From: Sphaerolaimus hirsutus
Lineage: Eukaryota; Nematoda; Chromadorea; Monhysterida; Sphaerolaimidae
Assembly (NCBI GenBank): GCA_964036195.1
Contig: OZ038453.1
Span: 3,425,469-3,489,468, forward strand
DNA length: 64,000 nt
Direction of reading: 5' to 3'
Shown here: positions 42,429 through 52,419 of the stretch, piece after piece
Position numbering within the stretch: the first letter of the stretch is position 1
How the letters are laid out: each line of letters opens with the position of its first letter
Program-made: the position numbers and the translations under genes
The notes under the pieces: generated by a model
The model's input: only the letters and a program-made list of their open reading frames with translations
Told to the model about the DNA's origin: nothing
Databases searched by the model: none

Positions 42429-43175
42429 TAGTGATGGAAAAGCGCCAGAAAAAAGGGCGCCAAGCGCCAATGGCGCCATGGCGCCATTCGGAAACTGGGC
42501 GCCAAGCGCCAAGGGCGCCACAGAAAAAGGGCGCCAGGCGCCAAGTGCGCCATGGCGCCATTCGGAAAGTGGGCGCCAAGCGCCAAGGGCGCCACGGAAA
42601 GAGGGCGCCAAGCGCCAAGGGCGCCATGGCGCCATTTGAAAATTAGGGCGCCAGGCGCCAAAGGCGCCAGGATAAATAAGTGTGTATGATACCCTGCGTG
42701 TGCTAAAAATGGTTCTCCAACACTATATTTCACACAATCACTTCTTTAATTATGTTCTCTAGGATGTAATCAACAAAAACGAAACTAGCAACAAAAATTT
42801 TGCATAAAATCATATTTACTCACGCGTGAATTTTAATTCAAACACAATGAAAATTGTCGCAAAGCATTCACCTCAAATAGATTTTTTGCAATGGATGTTT
42901 TTTTGAAGTGGATAAAAACGGAATTAAAACGATTTGAATCCGTTGATTGACAAGTTTGTTGGTTGCACGGTCCATCATTCCAGCCGAAGTGTCTGGAAAA
43001 CCATTGGACGAACGATTTCAATCCACTGGCACCACGTGTATTTTTCCAGCGAATTTCGATTATCCAGGGATGCGCTTTTTTGTTTTTTATCGTTTTCGCA
43101 GCGCTCACCTTGAAATCCTGCTGGCGCCATTTTGGCGCCCTTTTAAAGCAGGGTTTGTGATCACAGTTGTATCAA
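42429..43175. repeat. TAGTGATGGAAAAGCGCC element with GGCGCC satellite
   Basis: It starts TAGTGATGGAAAAGCGCCAG and continues as degenerate GGGCGCCAAGCGCCA tandem DNA to 42672. A unique ~450-bp segment follows (from AATCACTTC to TTTTGGCGCCC), paralogous to 56720-57180 and 57400-57700. No right terminal repeat was found. Translations of the GCGCC tract are artefacts. Confidence 0.65.
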
Positions 43176-43310
43176 TGCAAGTGATTTTTGATCTCTCAGA
43201 AAACTGTATTACAGAAGAGACTTACCATATCGGTGGGATACACAGACCCAAGGAACAGCACTAATCCAAGAAATACCTGAGATGTGCAGTTTGTCAGTTT
43301 AAAAAACAAC

Positions 43311-43673
43311 TACCGTATTTCCTCGAAATACCCCCCCGGGGGTGATTGTTTCATAGTGGTCCCGAGAGGGGGGGGGTTAAACGAGTGGGGGTATTTCGAG
43401 GGGGGGGTTATCATTTCACAAGAAAATTTTTGAAAACCAAGTAAGAAATTGTCGTCTGAAACGTACGCAGACGAAGAAAAATGCAACAAAAACTGCCACT
43501 TATAAGGTTCTGTAGACTAATATTAGTATGTAGATGGTATGTACACTGTTCTAACGTGACACCGACATTGTTTTAACGTGTGTTCTGCAGTACACAGAAC
43601 ACAAACTACAGTTATTGTCATGTACGTTCCCTTTACACTCAATTTGGGGGGGGTATTTCGAGGAAGTACGGTA
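43311..43673. mobile_element. Intact CCGTATTTCCTCGAAATA MITE (363 bp)
   Basis: TACCGTATTTCCTCGAAATA at left and GTATTTCGAGGAAGTACGGTA at right. C and G runs follow the ends. No ORF. It is the cleanest representative of the window's most frequent short element. Confidence 0.75.
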
Positions 43674-43768
43674 GGCAAAACACGAAGTATGTCAGAGCCC
43701 TACCATAATTTGATGAATAAAATCTTGTGATAAATTAAATGATTAATTATTTCATAGTAAAGACGAAA

Positions 43769-45056
43769 TACCGTATTACCTCGAAATACCCCCAGGGGGT
43801 TTATTATTTCGCCAGCAAAATTTGAGGGGGGGATAATTCGAGGGGGGGTTTATTCGAGGGGGGGTCTATTATTTCGCCAGAAATTTTCGGAAATTCCCCA
43901 TACGCTGACGTAGAAAAATCAAACAATTACATTGATGTATATGTGTTTATACGCATATATAACTGTATATACACAAAAACCCTTCCCTAACGTCACTTAA
44001 TCATCAGTTTTAACGTGTGTTCTGCATTGTACCAGAGTTGCGAAAGCGTATTTACGCTTACCCGAAATACCCGGGTAAATGGGTATTTATACTTACGCTT
44101 ACGCTTACGCTTTCATAAAATACCCGTACGCCTTTTTACGCTTTCCCGGCCAAAATACCCGGGTACTAAAAGCGTAAAAAAAGCTTTTCACACGGTTCAG
44201 TTTTACACTTTTGAAAAAGCATAAAACCACAAAAAAGAGTGAACGAAACTGCGTACCAAAAAAATAACTGCGTGCGTGCAGTAATGTGCTGGAAATAGTG
44301 GCACGTTTACAAATTGTGTCGCAGTATGAATGTCTTGCTAATACTGTGTCGTCGAGCAAAATCGTGGCTTCAGATAAGAAATTTTGGGCTGAAAATGGAT
44401 TCCGATGACGATGCTGTCGCCGACGACGATGTTGTCGCTGTCGACAGCACTAACTCCAAGTTGGAAGATAAAAAGATGACTTGCCGTGTTTCTTCTAATA
44501 GAAGAGCAGCCTCCAATAGAACGTCACCTCCCATAGAACGGCCGGCAAAAAAGTTGACGAAAAAAATTGAACGGTGCTCTTCTATTAGATAGAATAAATA
44601 CGGTAAGTGTCGCTGCCGATGAATTGCCAAACAACATATGAGGGCAGACTACCAGATGGACATCCAAAAAATGTCACTGAGAGCTTGATTTGGAAAGAAT
44701 TCACTGATAAAACGTCTCTTAAAGATTTTTTACGCTTACACTTTTATTTACGCTTTCCCAGGTATTTTAAAAATACCTTACGCTTTAAGTATCCATACTG
44801 AAAAATTTGGAAAGTGTATTTACGCTTACGCTTACGCTTTCCAAAAATACCGGTATTTTAACAACTCTGCATTGTACAGATCACAAACTGCGGTATTTGT
44901 CATGTACGTTTACGTTACACTCAATCTTAGGGGTGTGTATTTCGAGGGGGGGGGGGGTTTTATTATTTCCTCAGCTGAAATTTAGGGGGGGTATTTCGAG
45001 GGGGGGGGGGGGGGTTAATTCAGAGGGGGGGGGGGTTAATTCGAGGTAATACGGTA
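43769..45056. mobile_element. CCGTATTACCTCGAAATA MITE split by a hAT-type insertion
   Basis: The left end TACCGTATTACCTCGAAATA and right end CGAGGTAATACGGTA belong to the same family as 43311-43673. The interior is interrupted at 44025-44032 by the element 44033-44869, which gives relative ages: this MITE is older than the insertion. Confidence 0.75.
44033..44869. mobile_element. Non-autonomous hAT element (837 bp) with 8-bp duplication
   Basis: The ends CAGAGTTGCGAAAG and TTTTAACAACTCTG are inverted. CATTGTAC flanks both sides (44025-44032 and 44870-44877). TTACGCTTACGC arrays fill the subterminal parts. An internal frame with MDSDDDAVADDDVVAVDSTN (from 44395) may be captured or relict transposase sequence. 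I do not recognise a domain. Confidence 0.85.
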
Positions 45057-47073
45057 TCATGACTAAAAACTGTATACCTAGTTTTTGATTCATTATTCAG
45101 ACGGGTTATGGTAGGTTGCCATACTAAGTGTCATGTTCATTGAGTAAAATAAAAATTTACCAAGAAATGTGAGAGGGGCTGTTAAAAATGATTTGCATAT
45201 GCAAACTTCTTAATCAACCATTTTAAGATTCTTGATGTGTAGAGTTCCTGGCAATAAGAACATTGCTACCTACCATCTTCGAATAAGACCCCCCCCCCCT
45301 CGAATAAACCCTCCCCCTTGAATAACCCCCCTCAAAACCATTGACGAAAACATAACCCCCCTCGAATAACGCCCCCTCTTGAATAAGTCCCCCCTCTTGA
45401 ATAAGTCCCCCCTCTGGGTGAAAAACATGCTATAAAATTTACAAAAATGATCGATGACATGACATGTACGCAGTGTATAAACACCTTTTTGTTGTTGTTT
45501 AACTGTTAAATACATAGATTACATGAGTTGACAGAATGCATTCATACGATGAATTCAGTACAAGTTTCTGAGGAAAAATAACTCCCTCCCTTGATTAACT
45601 CCTCCCCCTTGAATAAGTACCCCCTCAAAAACTCTGACGAAAAAATAACTCCCCTGGCCATGGGGTCTTATTCGAGGATATACAGTATATGCATATGGAA
45701 ATCAATAGTGCAATGAATCTGGTTTCACTTACCAAGATAGAATTGAACATTTCGCTTTTTCAGCAATGTTTTGTGGCCTGTTCATTTATTTATGACAAGC
45801 TAAGAAATATTGTAATTTTTTTTTTGTGATTTCTGAGGCTGATTGTGTAGAAGTGTGAATGCAGTAATTAGATGAAAATAGACATTTTCTGTAGCCTCTC
45901 AGCTGCACATAATAGGTACAACGATATTTAGCTAAACTATTTAGTTCATGCAAAAATAAGTGTTCATAATAAATATCCATTACTACTGAAAACTTTCTGT
46001 GCAATTTATGGGACTATTTCATGAAATTATGGTAACAATCCCTGTAAAGTCTACTGCCCATTTTATTATGACAGTTACAGAGCCTGTTACAATTTCCCAT
46101 CCACTCAAGGATTTATAGTGCAGATATGTTCGCTTCTATTGAGGTGTTCATATGATATTCATGTTCACTATAAATACACTCAGTAAACTTCTAGTGCATG
46201 TAACCCTGCACTAGAAAAATGAACTTCAAGCACTTCTAGTACCAGATAATGGGTACCCAGATTATGGTACCTTCAGGTACCCAGAATATGGTAAAATTAA
46301 ACCTAAGATGTGCAGGGTTGTGTTTAATGATCATGATGGAATGCATGAACCAAAATGTATAATGAAGTGTCAAAATAATGATAAAAAACAATGCACTTAA
46401 ACAGTGAAGTGAAAAATTATCTGCCTTTGTCTTTCCTGTCAGAAAATCTTTTCAACCCTGGGAATCCTCTCAAAACTGATAATTTATTGCAAGTGAACTT
46501 TCCCAACAGAATGGAGAATATGATAATGTTATTTTTCCGAACTATTCAAGAATTTCAAACTTGTTTGTGAATGATAACTGCAATCCATGCATGCATACAA
46601 CACATCACACTTTGTAGTGAAATCTACCATATACCGTATTACCTCGAATTAACCCCCCCTCGAAATACCCAACTCTAAAATTCGGCTGAGGAAATAATAA
46701 AAACCCCCTCGAAACACCCCCCCCCCCCCTAAAATTGAGTGTAAAGGGAATGTACATGACAAATACCGCAGTTTGTGATCTGTACAATGCAGAACACACG
46801 TTAAAACTGATGATCGAATGACGTTAGGGAAGGGTTGATGTGTATGTACACTTATATATGCCTATACATACATATACATCTATGTAATTGTTTGATTTTT
46901 CTACGTCTGACTATGTTGAATTTCTGAAAATTTCTGGCGAAATAATAGACCCCCCTCGAAAAAAAAACCCTCGGATTATCCCCCCCTCAAATTTTGCTGG
47001 CGAAATAATAAACCCCCTGGGGGTATTTCGAGGTAATACGGTATTTACAATCTGTAAAACAATATTTAAAACC
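45057..47073. repeat. Intergenic DNA with CCTCGA elements and a 46633-47043 MITE
   Basis: 45270-45688 is a CTCGAATAA/AAGTCCCCCC element (GAATAAGACCCCC left, TATTCGAGGATATAC right). 46633-47043 is an element with TACCGTATTACCTCGAATTA and CGAGGTAATACGGTA ends. The rest (45690-46630) is AT-rich with no exon seen. Confidence 0.6.
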
Positions 47074-47311
47074 TTATTTATTTTTTGTCATATCACTCAT
47101 AGGCGGCGTAAGTGCTTGGGTGCTTGAGAATGTCACATGACGGAGAAATTTTAGTGTCACAACCAGAAATTTCACTGTCACATTGTGATTTGTGATATTC
47201 AGTAGATCAAGGATGACACTTCTTTTTGTTGAAGAAAATTCATCACCACTAATATCACATACTTTTGCCAAACAATCACGATCCCAAAAAATCACGAACT
47301 GCCTGTCGAGC
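47074..47311 (-). CDS. Terminal exon of transmembrane gene
   Basis: Entry is at acceptor CAATGCCCCAG provided by a family I element, in phase 2. The exon encodes 79 codons (including stop) beginning LDRQFVIFWDRDCLAKVCDI and ending TPPMSDMTKNK. An AATAAA overlaps the stop and may serve polyadenylation. No domain is recognised. It is the last of a phase-consistent chain of twelve exons starting at 55731, so it would be the cytoplasmic C-terminus. Confidence 0.6.
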
Positions 47312-47502
47312 CTGGGGCATTGCCAGACCCTGTAAAAAGCCCTGTCAAATGTCAAATGTCATGCAAAGTGTCAAAAGTCATGTGAAATGCCCTGCAAAAT
47401 GGCAACTCGGTTGCCACTTTGCAGGGCATTTTGCATGACTTTGGACACTTTGCATGACATTTGACTTTTTACAGGGCATTTTACAGGGTCTGGGAATGAC
47501 AC
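47312..47502. repeat. Palindromic intron element, family I (copy f)
   Basis: On the minus strand it runs from donor GTGTCATTCCCAGACCCTG to acceptor GGTCTGGCAATGCCCCAG. The arms (ATGCCCTGCAAAATGGCAAC region) are a near-perfect hairpin centred near 47405. The intron is the element with almost nothing added. Confidence 0.85.
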
Positions 47503-47530
47503 TTGGTGGCTGTTTTGAGGCTGGAGTGAA
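47503..47530 (-). CDS. 28-nt microexon between two palindromic introns
   Basis: It lies between acceptor CAACTTGTGGAG and donor CACCAA|GTGTCA. It goes from phase 1 to phase 2 and encodes roughly HSSLKTAT. Its size is what keeps the frame between 47736-47875 and the terminal exon. It would be a remnant of a longer exon cut by two element insertions. Confidence 0.55.
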
Positions 47531-47735
47531 CTCCACAAGTTGATAAGTAAAAGAGCAATTTGAGGGTGGGAAGTAAAAAGGTATATGATAAGTAAATTTG
47601 GAAGTGAGAACTGAAATTTGAAGTAAAAAGTGAATTTTTAAAGCATTTTCTCACTTCTAAAAATACTTTTGTTTCAACCTTTTACTTCTCACTTCACAAT
47701 TGTAATATTACTTCTCAACTTAGCAGAATTGGCAC
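47531..47735. repeat. Palindromic intron element, family II (copy a)
   Basis: On the minus strand it begins GTGCCAATTCTGCTAAGTTG then AGAAGTAATATTAC, and ends TACTTATCAACTTGTGGAG. The arms are built of GAAGTAA/TTACTTC-type motifs. It shares no sequence with family I beyond GTGCCA at the donor end. Confidence 0.7.
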
Positions 47736-47875
47736 CTGGTTTCTTTCTGGTTTCTGGTGCCTCTTTTGCTGGTGTCTTGTTTGGTGTTGTCTCTTTTGAG
47801 GCTGGTGTACCTTGTGAACCTGGTGCCTCTTTAGAGCTTGGTGTCTCTTGTGAGACTGGCGGAGGAGAGGCTGGC
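47736..47875 (-). CDS. Pro/Thr/Ser/Glu-rich exon of transmembrane gene
   Basis: The acceptor is TTGACCATACAG and the donor AAACCAG|GTGCC. The chain frame (phase 2 to 1) reads PASPPPVSQETPSSKEAPGS, QGTPASKETTPNKTPAKEAP and ETRKKP, with an internal repeat of SKEAPG/SKETTP. A second frame, QPLLRQSHKRHQ, is open but breaks the downstream phase. It is likely a disordered cytoplasmic segment, because the transmembrane exon lies upstream. Confidence 0.55.
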
Positions 47876-47886
47876 CTGTATGGTCA

Positions 47887-48426
47887 AGGGTCAGTTTCAC
47901 AAGTGGTAAAGTACTTTACACTTCACTTCACTATTTACTCTTGACTTGAACTCTTTACTCTTTAATTTACACTTAACTCTACTCTTTACTATACTCATTG
48001 CTTTCCAATTATCAGTTTACTTGATTTTGAACTTTACCATTGAATCTATACTTTGCTCTTTTGCTATAAACTTTAATCTTCACTTTACTCTTCACTTGAC
48101 TCTTTACTTTACTCTTTACTCTTAACTTTACACTTAACTTTACTCTTTACTTTACTCTTCACTTTTTACTTTACTCTTTACTCATAACTTTACTAACTTT
48201 ACTCTTCACTTAACTATTTACTTTTTACTTTACTCTTTACTCAAAACTTTACTAACTTAACTCTTCACTTTACTCTTTACTCTTAACTTTACACTTCACT
48301 TTACTCTACTTTACTCTTTACTTTACTCTTCACTTTACTCTTTACTCATTCATAACTTTACTAACTTTACTATTCACTTTACTCTTTACTTTAATCTTTA
48401 CTTTGCCACTTGTGGAACCAGCCCCT
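47887..48426. repeat. Palindromic intron element, family III
   Basis: The ends GGTCAGTTTCACAAGTGG and CCACTTGTGGAACCAGCCCC are inverted. The interior is a degenerate ACTTTACTCTTT satellite. On the minus strand it starts at GGGGCTG|GTTCCAC and ends before ACCATACAG. A related fragment lies at 58485-58615. Confidence 0.7.
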
Positions 48427-48438
48427 GAAGTAACAATA
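48419..48438 (-). CDS. 20-nt candidate microexon
   Basis: It lies between GGGACACAG and GGGGCTG|GTTCC. It runs from phase 0 to 2, as needed to join 48647-48670 with 47736-47875. Too short for independent support. Confidence 0.3.
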
Positions 48439-48646
48439 CTGTGTCCCACTATGAACTGAAGCTATTGTATTTGCTCAAATAACTCCCCTGGAAAAACTCC
48501 ATCTTTTTCTTTAAAAAATGTTTTCTTTTTTTGTGAAAGTATGTGCATAAGTATCACATAGGTGCATCGGTACTACGACATAAGTATCTAAATACATAGT
48601 GAGCTGTCCACCCAGTACAGGCACAAATAATTTCTGGACAACTGAC

Positions 48647-48670
48647 GTGAACTCGCTGTGGTCCCCTTTG
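48647..48670 (-). CDS. 24-nt candidate exon after family I element
   Basis: It follows acceptor CCTGGACAG and ends at CGAGTTCAC|GTCAGT, a near-consensus donor. It encodes QRGPQRVH in phase 0. A longer frame continues past this donor to a stop near 48554, so the exon end is uncertain. Confidence 0.35.
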
Positions 48671-48867
48671 CTGTCCAGGGGGCACTCCCAGACCCTGTAA
48701 AAATCCCTGTAAAATGCCTAATGTCATGCAAAGTGTCAAAAGTCATGGAAAATGCCCTGCAAAATGGCAACCCTGTTGCCATTTTGCAGGGCATTTTCCA
48801 TGACTTTTGACACTTTACATGACATTAGACATTTTACAGGGCTTTTTACAGGGTCTGGGACTGGCAC
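48671..48867. repeat. Palindromic intron element, family I (copy e), near-perfect hairpin
   Basis: On the minus strand GTGCCAGTCCCAGACCCTG opens and CAGGGTCTGGGAGTGCCCCC closes. The two ~95-bp arms (for example AATGCCCTGCAAAATGGCAA) pair almost without mismatch around a loop at about 48770. It is the clearest example of an intron that is a single palindrome. Confidence 0.85.
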
Positions 48868-48933
48868 CTGGCTATCTCCCGTGCCCTCAGTTCTGGTGTT
48901 CAACACTTGCGACCTGTATGCCATCTCTGTCGT
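48868..48933 (-). CDS. Exon of transmembrane gene, cytoplasmic segment
   Basis: The acceptor is TCTCCTTCAG and the donor GATAGCCAG|GTGCC. It is 22 codons, phase 0 to 0: TTEMAYRSQVLNTRTEGTGD plus SQ. Downstream of the membrane exon in the chain, the Tyr in MAYRSQV would face the cytoplasm. No domain name can be given. Confidence 0.6.
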
Positions 48934-49003
48934 CTGAAGGAGATTAGGGGGTGTCATAATGAGTTGACGGACTGTTGATGTTCAGTTGACTGTGGAGAAC
49001 TAG

Positions 49004-49697
49004 TTGCCAATTTTGCATGTTGAGAAGAAAAACGATTTAACTAGAATGGTGAAGTATGAAGCTAAGAGAGAAGTAACTCTTATGGAAGAAAAGTAAATTG
49101 CGGTAATTTCGAAGTAAGAAATAAATTTCTAAACTCATTACTTCTCATTTTGCTTCCCTCTTCCAAATTGACTTTCCTGTAAAATTGTTATTTCAAATTT
49201 CACTTCTCTCTTAATTTTTTTACTTCTCAACTTGCGGAATTGCCCCCCAGGTGCACTCCCAGGCCCTGTAAAAGACCTTGTAAAATGGCATGTGTCACTA
49301 AAAACCCTGTAAAATGTCATGTGACATGAAAAGACCATGTCAAGTGCAAAATGTCATGTAAACGATCCTGTAAAGTGTCATGTAAGTCATGTATCTAAAT
49401 GTTTTTATTGTATCCAAATGTTAGGTTGTTGTATCCAAATCTTACTTTTTTACAAAATATATTGGTACTTTTGGACATCAACAATGAGATTTTGATGTCA
49501 AAAAGTAAGATTTGGATAGAAAACATATAATTTGGATACAACAAAGTAAGATTTGGAGACACATGACACTTGACAGGGTCTTTTACATGACATTTGATAC
49601 TTGACATGACACATGACATTTTACAGGGCCATTTACATGACAATTTTACAGGGTCTTTGACACTTTACAGGGTCGTTTACAGGGTCTGGGAGTGCCC
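49004..49697. repeat. Tandem palindromic intron elements, family II (copy b) and family I (copy g)
   Basis: 49004-49245 is family II: GCCAATTTTGCATGTTGAG at left, CTCAACTTGCGGAATTGCC at right. 49250-49697 is family I: AGGTGCACTCCCAGGCCCTG at left, GGGTCTGGGAGTGCCC at right, with TATCCAAAT...TTGGATA mirrored inside. Together they fill one intron between exons 49713-49777 and 48868-48933 with only a few bases between them, consistent with one inserting at the edge of the other. Confidence 0.75.
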
Positions 49698-49712
49698 AGT
49701 AATGTTTCCCAC

Positions 49713-49777
49713 CTGGTTTTCAGTGGTGACCATGGTGGTCGACGTGTTGAAGGTTGACGTTTCGGGCTCGCGCGAGA
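49713..49777 (-). CDS. Ser/Thr-rich exon of transmembrane gene
   Basis: The acceptor is TTTCAAATGCAG and the donor GAAAACCAG|GTGGG. It goes from phase 1 to 0 and encodes SREPETSTFNTSTTMVTTEN plus Q. It joins 51280-51347 (ends phase 1 at CATG|GTGCG) and 48868-48933. The family I element begins a few bases beyond the donor. Confidence 0.6.
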
Positions 49778-49840
49778 CTGCATTTGAAATTTTATGCTTC
49801 CTCGGTTTATGCGATTAGATAGGGGGAAGGGTTTTTTTTG

Positions 49841-50800
49841 CAGAGTTGTTAAAATACCGGTATTTTTGGAAAGTGTAAGTGTAAGTGTAAATACACTTTC
49901 CAAATTTTGAGTATGGATACTAAAAGTGTAAGGTATTTTAAAAATACCTAGGAAAGTGTAAAAAAAGTGTAAGTGTAAAAAATTTTTTTAGAAAGAGCTC
50001 TCACTGTTGAGCATTAGAAAACACCACTGTTTTCACCTTTAGATCAATTTATTTGTCATTTTCATGCATTATTTCACATTTTACTGCATTTTATGAAATT
50101 ATTCAGCCTGTAACAAATACTGTAGTGGTATGAAGTTCCCTAATGGGCCCACACACGCTAGTTGACATCGACACCAAATGTCAACTGGTGCCAATCCCGA
50201 TTCAAAGCTTGCTGAGGAGTGTACGAACGACGTTCAAACGCAATTTTTGAATTAGGAACGGAACCAGTTGACATTTGGTGTCGATGTCAACTAGCGTGTG
50301 TGGGGCCAATAATGGGACTTTTTCAGTGTTGATATTTGACTGATTAAGCAATGCAATACACACTGTTTAAATGCAAGAATGGACATGCAGCAAATGTCAA
50401 TGCAAAAGCCAGTTGACTTTGTGTCCAGCTGGTGAATTTCCATTGATCTTGTCCTTTTTACAAAAGTATGATGAAACTGTAGAATACCATGAGTACTGAT
50501 CAAAGGTTGGAGATCAAAGGCTAGTTTGTACATTTTCCATATTTTCTACATTCAATGCATAACTGCGTGTGTGCACTGTGCAGTTGTTTTTTGTACATGA
50601 CCCTATTTTATGCTTTCTCAAAAGCATAAAACAGGGCCATCTGAAAGAAACAAAATACACTTTCTGTACCCGGGTATTTTGCTGAGGAAAGTGTAAAAAA
50701 AGTGTATGGGTATTTTATGAAAGTGTAAGTGTAAGTGTAAATATAAATACCCATTTACCCGGGTATTTCGGGTAAGTGTAAATACACTTTCGCAACTCTG
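49841..50800. mobile_element. Non-autonomous hAT element, second copy, GTGTAAGTGTAA-rich
   Basis: CAGAGTTGTTAAAATACCGG at left and CACTTTCGCAACTCTG at right match the ends of 44033-44869 in the opposite arrangement. The flanking 8-mers are similar but not identical. The palindrome 50145-50307 sits inside. Confidence 0.75.
50145..50307. repeat. Palindromic element, CACACACGCTAGTTGAC family (copy b)
   Basis: GGGCCCACACACGCTAGTTG, then GACACCAAATGTCAACTGG, is mirrored as CATTTGGTGTCGATGTCAAC and CTAGCGTGTGTGGGGCC. The arms are near perfect, about 55 bp, with a loop of about 50 bp. It is nested in the hAT element 49841-50800. Confidence 0.75.
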
Positions 50801-50928
50801 GTTTATTGAACAATTAGATAGGGGGTTAATGGGCTAGATAGGGGGTAACCCCCAATCTATGTCAGGAACCCTCGGGTATCCGATAGATAATTGTTGACTA
50901 CTTACCCCCACCAATCAACCAACTATCC

Positions 50929-51171
50929 ACCGTACTTCCTCGAAATACCCCCCCCCCCCCACCCCTCCAGGGGTGTGATTGTTTCAGAGTGCAAATTGTG
51001 AGGGGGTTATTTCGAGGGGGCTTTTTATTTCGCCAGAAATTTTTCGAACTCCCAGTACTGATTTGTTGTTTGTAATGCATTGCCCGAAGCACAAACCGCA
51101 GATTTTGTAATTTACGTGCAATTTACACTCGATTTGGGGTGGGGGGGGGGTATTTCGAGGAAATATGGTAC
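50929..51171. repeat. CCGTACTTCCTCGAAATA MITE
   Basis: ACCGTACTTCCTCGAAATAC at left and GTATTTCGAGGAAATATGGT at right, with C/G runs. Same family as 43311-43673. Confidence 0.7.
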
Positions 51172-51279
51172 CTATCTTGAAAAACTGGCTGTGAAAAACA
51201 CATCGAATCAGGCAACATGATTTCATAATGGATGAATCGCAGCTGCCTACAAAAATGATGTGGGTCAAAAATTTCGCAC

Positions 51280-51347
51280 CATGCTTTTCAGTGCTGGGCT
51301 TGTCCGTGTTTCCCTCCTCTTTTATCGCAACCTCATTCGCCCGATCC
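51280..51347 (-). CDS. Juxtamembrane cytoplasmic exon of transmembrane gene
   Basis: The acceptor is GGACTGCCCCAG, inside a family I element, and the donor is AAAGCATG|GTGCG. It goes from phase 2 to 1 and encodes DRANEVAIKEEGNTDKPSTE plus KH. It follows the membrane exon, whose end is HRRTQSAA. Charged and disordered. Confidence 0.65.
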
Positions 51348-51942
51348 CTGGGGCAGTCCCGCACCCTGTAAAGTGCCATGTCAAGTGTCAAGTGTCAAGT
51401 GACATACAAATGTCTATCAGAATATCTTTTTTTCATTTCTTTACGGTTGACATTTTGTAAGATATTTTTACAAATGAGTATGATGGTATGGATGACATTT
51501 GAGAAATTTGGCACACACTAGTTTACTAACGGTAAACTGAGAATTTGGTAAACTCATTTTTCGGCTTCTGAGCGCACCTCAGTTTACCGAAATGAGCGTT
51601 TTGTCAACTACAGTTGGAGGAGATTGAAAATAGCACATTCCGGTAAACTCAGATGCGCTAGGAAACTAATAAATGAGTTTACCAAATTCTTAATTTTCCA
51701 TTAGTAAACTAGTGTGTGCAGCGGCTTTATGTCTTTGTCATTTGTTTGTGAAATCTGTACACAACATTGTAGAAGTTTGTCATTTCGTTTCCGAAGTTTG
51801 CACACGGCATTTTACAAGCTTGTCACATGTTGTCAAGTCTGTACACGACATTTTACAAGTTTCCTAATTTTCTGTCAAGTTTGTACATTACATTTGACAC
51901 TTGACACTTGACATGACACTTAACAGTGTGTAGAACTGCCAC
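51348..51942. repeat. Family I intron element (copy h) with nested palindrome
   Basis: On the minus strand the intron opens at CAA|GTGGCAGTTCTACACAC and closes GGGTGCGGGACTGCCCCAG. AAGTGTCAAGTGTCA tracts fill both arms. A separate palindrome at 51510-51721 (GCACACACTAGTTTACTAA and TTAGTAAACTAGTGTGTGC) is inserted in the middle. Confidence 0.7.
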
Positions 51943-52054
51943 TTGGCTGCACTTTGCGTACGGCGATGCAGGAAAATTGCAACAGCCAAACTTATTAGCA
52001 CTATTGCCAGGATCACCAACACTATGGACAAGATAAGATTTTGGGTGTTGTATC
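51943..52054 (-). CDS. Transmembrane exon
   Basis: The acceptor is AATAACACATAG and the donor GCAGCCAA|GTGGCAG. It goes from phase 1 to 2. It encodes YNTQNLILSIVLVILAIVLI and SLAVAIFLHRRTQSAA: one hydrophobic helix of about 24 residues followed by a basic stop-transfer HRR. This gives a type I single-pass topology, with the upstream Thr-rich exons outside and the downstream exons inside the cell. It is the strongest single domain call in this gene. Confidence 0.75.
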
Positions 52055-52419
52055 CTATGTGTTATTTTAAGTGGAATTCACATGTTTTCATGTGACAATA
52101 GAATATTCAAGTTGTCAACCATCTTTTTGTCATGAAAATTCAACATTTTACGTTTGTGATGGCTCAAACTTGATCAGTCTTATTGTCTAGGTAGGACAAA
52201 AATCAGTTTTGATAGATGATGTAATAATACACACTAGGATGACATTTTTGTGCCTGCAGAGAAAAATACCCATTTAATGTTTGTCCTAAGCAGTGAGGCT
52301 GATCAAGATAGAGGGACCACAAAAGTAAAATGTAGAATTTTTACGACAACAAGTTTATGTCAACAATTTGTCGTCACAGAAAAACCGTGTGAAGACAGCT
52401 TCACAATGTGAAAACTCAC

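Noticed and set aside
42117-42733. Long frames rich in APWRPWRLAP or GRQAPMAPWR
   Set aside because: They are translations of the GGCGCC satellite in a palindromic element. All frames are open because the repeat lacks stops.
44314-44592. 92-codon acidic ORF as a real gene
   Set aside because: It lies wholly inside a non-autonomous hAT element and has no recognised domain. Mentioned only as a possible relict.
45340-45400. GACGAAAAC motifs resembling a hammerhead 3' core
   Set aside because: No CTGATGA partner or stem II nearby. They are part of the CTCGAATAA element consensus.
47715-47900. QPLLRQSHKRHQALKRHQ frame on the minus strand
   Set aside because: It breaks phase with the next two exons. 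The PASPPPVSQETPSSKE frame joins through to the terminal exon.
48554-48670. Longer minus-strand exon (VHVSCPEIICACTGWTAHY) or LDSKGDHSEF frame after family I copy e
   Set aside because: Neither frame joins to the downstream exons, and a GTCAGT donor lies after eight codons. Kept only as an uncertain exon end.
10055-51942. CRISPR-like repeats because of many palindromic copies
   Set aside because: Copies are kilobases apart, have no uniform spacer length and sit at eukaryotic exon edges.
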